Of a DNA stretch of 9,906 nt, positions 5,446 to 9,906 are shown piece by piece (the stretch's first letter is position 1; every line of letters starts with the position of its first letter). Both the position numbers and the translations under genes were made by a program. The notes under the pieces were generated by a model. That model saw nothing but the letters and a program-made list of their open reading frames with translations, was not told where the DNA came from and ran no database searches. The DNA lies in assembly GCA_027451305.1 (NCBI GenBank), contig DAIDJQ010000218.1, positions 1 to 9,906 on the forward strand, given 5' to 3'. This DNA comes from Cellulomonas sp. (lineage in GTDB: Bacteria > Actinomycetota > Actinomycetes > Actinomycetales > Cellulomonadaceae).

Positions 5446-6005
5446 GGCTCGATTGTCGCCGACGCGCTCGCCAGACCCAGCCAGGTGCGGACGGCGGCCA
5501 CCACCGGACCGTCGGCGGGGGCGTGCCCGCCGAGGACGAGGACGAGCGTCAGCGGACCGGCGACCGAGGCGAGGTGGGAGCGCAGCTCGTCAGGCGTGCC
5601 GAACGGGTCCTGCTCGCCGCTCACGGCGAGCACCGGGACGGTGATCCGGGGCAGGTGCTCCACCCGCAGCCGGTCCGGGTGCCCGGGCGGGTGCAGCGGG
5701 TAGGACAGCAGCACGAGGCCCGCGACCGGTAGGCCGTCGGCGGTGGCCATCGAGCACATCCGGCCGCCGAAGGAACGCCCGCCGATCAGCAGCCGGTCCG
5801 TGCCGACCCCCAGCTCGGCGGCGAAGGCGGCGGTCTGCTCACGGACGGCCGCGACCGCGGCGACCGCGCCACGGGGCAGTCCGATGCGGCGCACCGGGAT
5901 GGGGGCGAGGCCCTGCTCGAGGGCGACGAGCGTGCGGTGGTCGCGGGTGGCGCCGGCTCCCGGGGCGAGGAGGATCCCGGCGGGGGGCACGCCGAGCGGG
6001 GTCAC
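5442..6005 (-). CDS. Alpha/beta hydrolase, KANL3/Tex30-like
   Basis: This small (187-residue) alpha/beta hydrolase resembles the KANL3/Tex30 or dienelactone-hydrolase-like group. The fold signature starts with 'ILLAPGAGATRDH' (11-23, oxyanion-hole region). The nucleophile elbow is GGRSFGGR with Ser78. The acid is Asp133 in 'AVSGEQDPFG' and the base His161 in 'LVLGGHAPAD', so the full catalytic triad is present. 'SYPLHPPGHP' (101-110) after the third helix is typical of this group. No signal peptide is seen, so it is cytosolic. The start is GTG 6005, overlapping the stop of the DUF218 gene as GTGA; its own stop overlaps the HAD start in the same way. Natural substrates of this family are poorly known, probably esters or thioesters. 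Confidence 0.88.
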   Translation of the reverse strand: MTPLGVPPAGILLAPGAGATRDHRTLVALEQGLAPIPVRRIGLPRGAVAAVAAVREQTAAFAAELGVGTDRLLIGGRSFGGRMCSMATADGLPVAGLVLLSYPLHPPGHPDRLRVEHLPRITVPVLAVSGEQDPFGTPDELRSHLASVAGPLTLVLVLGGHAPADGPVVAAVRTWLGLASASATIEP

Positions 6006-6766
6006 GACGAGGGGCTGGCGGACCGGTCCGTCGGGCCCGCGTCGGGGGTAGGCCGCGCGCCGCCGGACGAGCGGCTCGGGCTCGTCGTCGGGCTCGCCAG
6101 CGCCGTCCGGACGCCGTCCTCCGGCGTGCCGAGGAACACCGGCCGCCGGTGCGTCAGCGCGTCCCAGGCCGCCTTCAGCGAGGCCGGCGCCTCACGGGCC
6201 CGCCACAGCACCGCCTGCCGCGGGGTCACGGACGCCGCCGACACCCCCACCCCGGTGACGCGGATCCCCGCTGCCCGGCAGGAGAACAGCGCCCGGCGCA
6301 CGTGGTAGTCCTGCGTCACCACCACGGCCGACGTCACACCGAAGACCTGCCGGGCGCGCACGCAGGAGTCGTGGGTGTCGAAGCCGGCCGCGTCCCGCAC
6401 GATCCGGTCGGCCGGCACCCCGTGCCGCAGCAGCCACGTCCGCATCGCGCCGGGCTCGTCGTGGTACGGCGTGGAGTTGTCGCCGCTGACCAGGATCACC
6501 TGGACCGTGCCGGCCGCGAACAGCTGACGGGCGGCCTCGAGCCGTCGGGCCAGGTAGACGGACGGCGTGCCGTCCGGCTCCAGCCCGGCTCCCAGCACCA
6601 GGGCGACCGGTGTGGACGGGACCGCGGTGACGCCGGGGCGTACGGCCGTCTGGCCCACCGCCTGCACCACGAGGACCGGGCCGAGACCGACGGCCAGCGC
6701 TCCCGCGAGCGCCCACCACCACGGGCGGAAGCGGCGCGCCCGGGAGGCGGTCGGGTCGGCTGGCAC
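6002..6766 (-). CDS. SanA/YdcF-like DUF218 membrane protein
   Basis: This 254-residue envelope protein of the SanA/YdcF (DUF218) family has members linked to envelope barrier function and vancomycin exclusion in E. coli; the biochemistry is unsettled. A basic N-terminus 'ASRARRFRPWWW' leads into one membrane helix (about 17-38), placing the catalytic-looking domain outside the cell. The domain shows 'ALVLGAGL' (55-62), 'ILVSGDNSTPYHDEPGAM' (91-108), 'GFDTHDSC.RA' (128-138) and 'VVVTQDYHVRRALF' (148-161), the family hallmarks. The C-terminal 30 residues are a Ser/Pro/Thr-rich tail, probably disordered. GTG 6766 is chosen because TACGCT on the minus strand sits 6 nt upstream, giving a leaderless start, and because it puts the membrane helix near the N-terminus. 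It leads the operon with the hydrolase and HAD genes. Confidence 0.9.
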   Translation of the reverse strand: MPADPTASRARRFRPWWWALAGALAVGLGPVLVVQAVGQTAVRPGVTAVPSTPVALVLGAGLEPDGTPSVYLARRLEAARQLFAAGTVQVILVSGDNSTPYHDEPGAMRTWLLRHGVPADRIVRDAAGFDTHDSCVRARQVFGVTSAVVVTQDYHVRRALFSCRAAGIRVTGVGVSAASVTPRQAVLWRAREAPASLKAAWDALTHRRPVFLGTPEDGVRTALASPTTSPSRSSGGARPTPDAGPTDRSASPSS

Positions 6767-6802
6767 GCGCCGAGCGTAGGCCCCGGGGATACCGTCCCAC
6801 CT
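6767..6802. promoter_or_regulatory. Back-to-back overlapping leaderless promoters
   Basis: Only 36 nt separate the GTG starts of the DUF218 gene (minus) and the thioesterase (plus). The minus-strand -10 is TACGCT (6778-6773), 6 nt before its GTG. The plus-strand -10 is TACCGT (6790-6795), 7 nt before its GTG. Each promoter's -35 region would overlap the other's -10, so the two could not be occupied together. Neither gene has a Shine-Dalgarno sequence. Confidence 0.55.
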
Positions 6803-7246
6803 GTGAACGGGGTGCGAGGACGCGTGGTCATGCCGGTGCGCTGGTCGGACGTCGACCTCTTCGGCCATGTGAACAACGCGGCGTTCCTGCGGTACCTGGA
6901 CGACGCGCGTTTCACCCTGTTCCCGCAGATGGGCGTGGACGCGTCCGGGGCGCTGACCGCCTCCCTGCTCGTGGTCGGCAAGCACGAGATCGACTACCTC
7001 GCGCCGCTGACGTTCCGGCCCGTGCCGTTCGTCGTGGAGGTGTGGGTGCCGCGCACCGGGCGCTCGTCGGTGGACATCGCCTACGAGATCCTCGACGCGC
7101 CGGAAGGCGGCGAGGTGTGCCTGCGTGCGAGGTCCCGGATGGTGCAGCTCGAGGCGGCCACCCACCTGCCGCGGCCGTTCAGCGCGCAGGAGCGGGAGGC
7201 GTTCGAGGCCTACGCGGGACCGGAGCCGCAGCTGCGCAGCTGGTGA
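6803..7246 (+). CDS. Acyl-CoA thioesterase, 4HBT hot-dog fold
   Basis: This 147-residue single hot-dog-domain thioesterase hydrolyses acyl-CoA or acyl-ACP thioesters in the cytosol. The N-terminal signature 'RWSDVDLFGHVNNAAFLRYLDDARFTLF' (13-40) contains the catalytic-type Asp18 and the GHVNN helix start. 'VVGKHEIDYLAPLTFRPVPFVVEVWV' (57-82) is the central hot-dog sheet, and 'SSVDIAYEILD' follows. Length is normal for the 4HBT/YbgC-like group. GTG 6803 is chosen because of the TACCGT box 7 nt upstream and because it gives a normal N-terminus; longer in-frame reading would run through the divergent gene. Chain-length preference cannot be read. Its stop lies 66 nt before the membrane protein gene, which has its own promoter. 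Confidence 0.92.
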   Translation: MNGVRGRVVMPVRWSDVDLFGHVNNAAFLRYLDDARFTLFPQMGVDASGALTASLLVVGKHEIDYLAPLTFRPVPFVVEVWVPRTGRSSVDIAYEILDAPEGGEVCLRARSRMVQLEAATHLPRPFSAQEREAFEAYAGPEPQLRSW

Positions 7247-7252
7247 CCTGCC

Positions 7253-7272
7253 GTATACCCCGGCGGGTATGC
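7253..7272 (+). promoter_or_regulatory. ATACCC-N4-GGGTAT palindrome overlapping a -10 box
   Basis: ATACCC (7255-7260) and GGGTAT (7265-7270) form a perfect 6-bp inverted repeat with a CGGC spacer, framed by a matching G (7253) and C (7272). The pattern resembles operators of the CsoR/RcnR/CstR repressor family (copper, nickel or sulfur-species sensing). It overlaps the -10 box TATGCT (7268-7273) of the downstream gene. A possible -35, TGACCT at 7244-7249, lies 18 nt before the -10. A bound repressor would block RNA polymerase. No CsoR-family gene is in the window. Confidence 0.6.
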
Positions 7273-7312
7273 TGCGAACGACGGGCGCGGTGCCCGTGGG
7301 CGGAGGTGCACG

Positions 7313-7678
7313 GTGCTCGGATCACGGCGGCAGACGGTCGTCGGTGTGGTTTCAGCGGTGCTGCTGACCGGGGTCCTGCTGGTGGTGACGCGGTTCGCCG
7401 GCCCCCCGGCCTTCGTGGCGCTGCTGGTGCTGGTCGCGCTGCTCGCCGGTGTGGTGGTCGCGAGCTACGTCCCGGCCAAGGGCATGAGCTGGCGGGCTCA
7501 GCTGGGCTGCTCGCCGTGCGCGGTGGGTGCGGGCGCGGCGGGGCTGTTCGCCGTGCTGCTGCTCGCGGCGTCGCCGGCCGACATCGGCATGGGCATGCTG
7601 GCCGTCGCGCTCGCCGGCGCCGGCGTGGCGCAGCGCGTGCGAACCGCGGGCGAGGCGTGCCCGGTCCCGCGGGGCTGA
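7313..7678 (+). CDS. Small four-helix membrane protein with a CxxC motif
   Basis: I do not recognise this 121-residue protein. It is nearly all membrane: hydrophobic segments at about 8-27, 32-52, 68-87 and 91-106, with short charged links. The loop before helix three reads 'SWRAQLGCSPCAVG', a Cys66-x-x-Cys69 pair at the membrane boundary, and a third cysteine (Cys116) sits in the C-terminal tail 'GEACPVPRG'. The cysteine pair could bind a metal or act in thiol redox. GTG 7313 is chosen for a clear GGAGG at 7302-7306, 6 nt upstream, one of few good Shine-Dalgarno sites in the window. The promoter carries the ATACCC/GGGTAT palindrome, so control by a CsoR-like sensor is likely if that site is real. 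A role in copper or sulfur stress is inferred only from operator type and cysteines. Confidence 0.8.
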   Translation: MLGSRRQTVVGVVSAVLLTGVLLVVTRFAGPPAFVALLVLVALLAGVVVASYVPAKGMSWRAQLGCSPCAVGAGAAGLFAVLLLAASPADIGMGMLAVALAGAGVAQRVRTAGEACPVPRG

Positions 7679-7697
7679 GGTCGGCTCGAGCCTGAGG

Positions 7698-7736
7698 GCC
7701 CGTTCCGCGGGCGGCCGCGGGAGGTCACCGACCTCC
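7698..7736. terminator. Candidate hairpins between convergent genes
   Basis: Two short hairpins fill the gap between the membrane protein and sir2 ends: GCCCG/CGGGC (7698-7702 with 7708-7712) and a 7-bp GGAGGTC/GACCTCC (7720-7726 with 7730-7736, 3-nt loop). Either could end transcription from one side. There are no T-runs. Confidence 0.4.
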
Positions 7737-7765
7737 GCCGGACCCCCGTCGGACCGCGTCCGGCG

Positions 7766-8536
7766 TCAGCTGCCGAGCTCGGCCACGAGCTCCGCGACCA
7801 GTGCCGGGACGGCGACGTCGATCGGCTCGCGGACCACGCGGTCGGCCAGGTGGTCGTAGGGCGTGGGCTGAGCGTTGACGATCACCAGGCGCGCGCCGCG
7901 TTCGACGGCCAGCCCGGCGAGCCCGGCCACCGGCTGCACCGTCAGGGTGGTGCCGATCGCGACGAACACCTCCGCGTCGCTCGCGGCGTTCACGGCCCGC
8001 TCCACCGTCTCGTCGGCCAGCCGCTCGCCGAAGTAGACGATGTCCGGCTTGAGCACGCCGACACCGCACGCGGCGCAGTGCGGGTCGGGCTCGTCGGCCA
8101 GCCGCGCCAGCACCTGCTCGGTGGGCAGCCGGGCGCCGCAGCGCATGCAGGACGTGGTCGACAGGGTGCCGTGCAGCTCGACGACGAGGGCAGGGTCCGC
8201 ACCGGCCGCCTGGTGCAGGCCGTCGAAGTTCTGCGTGAGATCGGCCAGCAGCAGCCCGGCACGCTCGAGCTCGACGAGGGCCCGGTGGGCGACCGTCGGA
8301 CGGGCCTGCCAGGCCGGGTGGTCCCGCCACATCGCCCAGCCGCGGGCCCGGACGTCTCGGCTGGCCATGTAGCGCCCGATCTCGAGCAGCTCCGCGGCGG
8401 ACGGGTCCTGCGTCCAGACGCCCTGCGGTCCGCGGAAGTCGGGGATGCCGCCGCCCGTGGAGATACCGGCGCCGGTGAGGACGGTGACGGTGGGCTGCGG
8501 GCCGTGGTGGTGGTCGGTGGTGTGCTCGTGGCTCAT
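7766..8536 (-). CDS. Sir2-family NAD-dependent protein deacylase
   Basis: This 256-residue sirtuin removes acyl groups from lysines using NAD+, yielding nicotinamide and O-acyl-ADP-ribose. NAD-binding motifs are '[19 protein letters not shown]' (21-41) and 'TQNFDGLH' (101-108). The catalytic base is His122 in 'ELHGT'. A Cys4 zinc site is formed by Cys130, Cys133, Cys154 and Cys157. '[10 protein letters not shown]' (162-171), '[12 protein letters not shown]' and 'NAQPTPYD' complete the Rossmann core. TQNFD replaces the more common TQNI/VD. The start is ATG 8536; the frame stays open far upstream, but that part looks like low-complexity shadow of the HNH gene. The N-terminus '[11 protein letters not shown]' is His-rich and could bind metal. 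A possible -10, TACCGT on the minus strand (8552-8547), lies 10 nt before the ATG. It is divergent from the HNH gene. Confidence 0.94.
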   Translation of the reverse strand: MSHEHTTDHHHGPQPTVTVLTGAGISTGGGIPDFRGPQGVWTQDPSAAELLEIGRYMASRDVRARGWAMWRDHPAWQARPTVAHRALVELERAGLLLADLTQNFDGLHQAAGADPALVVELHGTLSTTSCMRCGARLPTEQVLARLADEPDPHCAACGVGVLKPDIVYFGERLADETVERAVNAASDAEVFVAIGTTLTVQPVAGLAGLAVERGARLVIVNAQPTPYDHLADRVVREPIDVAVPALVAELVAELGS

Positions 8537-8599
8537 GGCGGGGCCGACGGTACGCCGGCCCGGCGTGAGCCGTGAGCTCCGGTCGGCCGATCGGGGCGG

Positions 8600-8635
8600 G
8601 TCCGTCGGTGTGCGAGCGTCCGTCGGTGTGCGAGC
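8600..8635 (+). repeat. Perfect 18-bp tandem duplication
   Basis: GTCCGTCGGTGTGCGAGC occurs twice head to tail at 8600-8617 and 8618-8635. It lies in the 183-bp gap between the divergent sir2 and HNH genes. A shorter direct repeat (CGTGAGC twice, 8564-8577) lies nearby, about where a sir2 -35 would be. It may be replication slippage or a repeated protein-binding site. Confidence 0.75.
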
Positions 8636-8706
8636 GAGGTGCACGTGCGGGCGGCGGCCTGCCCGACGGGTGCGGGTCCCGACGCCTTCGTGTCGGTGGT
8701 CGTCGC

Positions 8707-8719
8707 TAGAATCGCACAC
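8707..8719 (+). promoter_or_regulatory. Leaderless -10 box (TAGAAT) of the HNH gene
   Basis: TAGAAT (8707-8712) is close to the consensus -10, and GTG 8720 follows after 7 nt. No Shine-Dalgarno sequence is present, so leaderless initiation is likely. No clear -35 is seen. Confidence 0.55.
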
Positions 8720-9906
8720 GTGTTCGATCAAGGCGGGATCGGCGACGGCGACGTCGGGCCGCTGCTCCGCGCCGTCGCACGTGCCGTGGCGGCGCTGAAC
8801 GGCTGCGCCGCCGACGCAGCCTCGTGGTCCGCCGCGGACCGGCGATCCACGCTCGAGGAGCTGGACCGGGCGGTGGCCGGGCTCACCACCGTGCGGTCGC
8901 TCGTCCTGGTGGCGGAGCGGGAGGCCGGCACGTGGACGGCGCACGGCGATCGGAGCTTCGCGGCCTGGGTCGGCCGGACGACTCGTGCCGGCGACCGGGT
9001 CGCGGCGCGGCAGCTGGCGCAGGCGGACGCCCTGGTGGCGATGCCCGACGTGGCCGGGGCCGTGCGAGGTGGTGAGCTGGGGTCGGCGCACCTCGAGGTG
9101 CTGGCCCAGGTGGCCGCCTCGGCGTCGGGCCAGGTCGCGGAGCGTCTGCGATCGCCCGCCGGGCAGGTGGAGCTGATCGCGCTCGGCCGCCGGGTGGACG
9201 CGGGGGCCTACGGCAAGAAGCTGGCGCAATGGGTGGCGAGCGTGGACCCCGAGCACGTCCAGCGCACGCACGACGAGCAGCGCGCACGGCGCTACCTCCA
9301 CGTCACGCCGACCCCCGGCGGGATGCTGCTGAAAGGGCTGCTGGACTCCGCGGCCGGGGCACGGCTTCAGCTCGCGCTCGACGCGGTGAGCCCGGCTCCC
9401 GCCGCGGACGACGAGCGCAGCAGCGAGCAGCGCCGAGCCGACGCACTCGGTGTGCTGTGCGAGACCGTCCTCGGTCTGCCGGAGACCACGTCCGGCGCAG
9501 CAGTGCGGCCGCACGTCTCGGTCGTGCTCAGCGAGTCGACCTGGACTGCCCTGGCGGTGGCACGGGCCCGGGCAGGCGCGAAGCTGCGGGGTCTTCTCGA
9601 GGAGACGACCGGAGCCTTGCGTGACGTGCCCGCGCCGACGGACGAGGACGGTGCGCCACTGCCCGCGAGCGAGGTGCTGCGGGTCCTGTGCGACTGCGAG
9701 CTGACGCGCGTCGTGCTCGACGCGGAGGGTTCACCGGTGGATCTCGGCCGGACCCGGCGGCTGTACACCGGCGTCCAGCGGCGCGCGGTCATCGCGCGGG
9801 ACGGCGGATGCGGATGGCCGGGATGCGGGGCGCGAGCCCGGTACGGAGAGGTGCACCACATCGCCTGGTGGGACAGGGACGGCGGGGCGACGAGCCTGGC
9901 GAACGC
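8720..9906 (+). CDS. DUF222/HNH endonuclease-like protein, 3'-truncated by window
   Basis: The frame runs open from GTG 8720 to the right edge (395 complete codons), so the stop lies outside. The protein is of the DUF222 plus HNH type ('13E12 repeat' family), common and multicopy in actinobacteria. The DUF222 part spans about 15-330, with the typical 'AREAGTWTAHGDRSFAAWVGRTTRAG'-like region at 65-91 and 'GELGSAHLEVLA' at 118-129. The HNH part begins near 347 with 'RRLYTGVQRRAVIARDGGC'. It shows zinc-type cysteines Cys364 and Cys369 in CGWPGC, the His379-His380 pair, and Asn395 at the edge. A nuclease fold is therefore intact as far as seen; whether these proteins cut DNA in vivo is not settled. 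A TAGAAT box 7 nt upstream supports this start. Related copies often serve as recombination or insertion spots. Confidence 0.92.
   Translation, partial: MFDQGGIGDGDVGPLLRAVARAVAALNGCAADAASWSAADRRSTLEELDRAVAGLTTVRSLVLVAEREAGTWTAHGDRSFAAWVGRTTRAGDRVAARQLAQADALVAMPDVAGAVRGGELGSAHLEVLAQVAASASGQVAERLRSPAGQVELIALGRRVDAGAYGKKLAQWVASVDPEHVQRTHDEQRARRYLHVTPTPGGMLLKGLLDSAAGARLQLALDAVSPAPAADDERSSEQRRADALGVLCETVLGLPETTSGAAVRPHVSVVLSESTWTALAVARARAGAKLRGLLEETTGALRDVPAPTDEDGAPLPASEVLRVLCDCELTRVVLDAEGSPVDLGRTRRLYTGVQRRAVIARDGGCGWPGCGARARYGEVHHIAWWDRDGGATSLAN

Noticed and set aside
6767..7165. A 133-residue N-terminal extension of the DUF218 protein
   Set aside because: It lies antisense to the thioesterase gene and reads as low-complexity. 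The leaderless GTG 6766 gives a proper membrane anchor at the N-terminus.
8537..9514. A 326-residue N-terminal extension of Sir2
   Set aside because: It runs antisense through the HNH gene and the tandem repeats, and has no domain features. ATG 8536 fits the sirtuin family.
1..9906. CRISPR arrays, tRNA or rRNA genes, insertion sequences
   Set aside because: No regularly spaced repeats, no cloverleaf or rRNA-like sequence, and no transposase or terminal inverted repeats were seen on either strand.

Overview
The window is very GC-rich (roughly three quarters G+C by eye). It has GTG starts, short actinobacterial TANNNT -10 boxes placed 6-7 nt in front of start codons (leaderless transcripts), a DUF2516 membrane protein and a DUF222/HNH '13E12-type' gene. 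Together these point to a high-GC actinobacterium, most likely a Micrococcales member such as the Cellulomonas group. The lineage is inferred from gene style, not from a marker gene.

Layout. (a) 1-1215, plus strand: a small unknown protein, a leaderless DUF2516 membrane protein, and dtd (D-aminoacyl-tRNA deacylase) 3 nt behind it, closed by a long hairpin preceded by degenerate copies of its own left arm. (b) 1216-1769: a gene-free stretch. It holds a cluster of four DnaA-box-like 9-mers and ends in a second hairpin sharing a 22-nt core, loop included, with the one after dtd. (c) 1770-2360: a macrodomain protein (O-acetyl-ADP-ribose/ADP-ribose hydrolase type), convergent with (d) a class-V aminotransferase-fold PLP enzyme (minus strand). 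That enzyme is divergent from a LysR-type regulator, with a perfect 8-bp inverted repeat between them as candidate operator. (e) 4573-6766, minus strand: a tightly coupled three-gene operon (SanA/YdcF-like DUF218 membrane protein, alpha/beta hydrolase, Cof-type HAD phosphatase) whose genes overlap by 4 nt at GTGA junctions. (f) 6803-7246: a hot-dog thioesterase, divergent from that operon with only 36 bp between start codons and two overlapping leaderless promoters. (g) 7313-7678: a four-helix membrane protein with a Cys-x-x-Cys pair, behind an ATACCC-N4-GGGTAT palindrome of CsoR/CstR operator type. (h) 7766-8536, minus strand: a Sir2 NAD-dependent protein deacylase. (i) 8720 to the right edge: a DUF222/HNH endonuclease-like gene, cut by the window.

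Most of the window is ordinary chromosomal housekeeping and accessory metabolism. The signals most worth following are the palindrome-controlled CxxC membrane protein, the duplicated hairpin with the DnaA-box-like cluster in the gene-free region, and the LysR/PLP pair whose regulator carries a CPxC-plus-Cys motif in its effector domain. Sir2 makes O-acetyl-ADP-ribose and macrodomains can hydrolyse it, so two genes of one metabolite cycle lie about 5.4 kb apart, though not in one operon.
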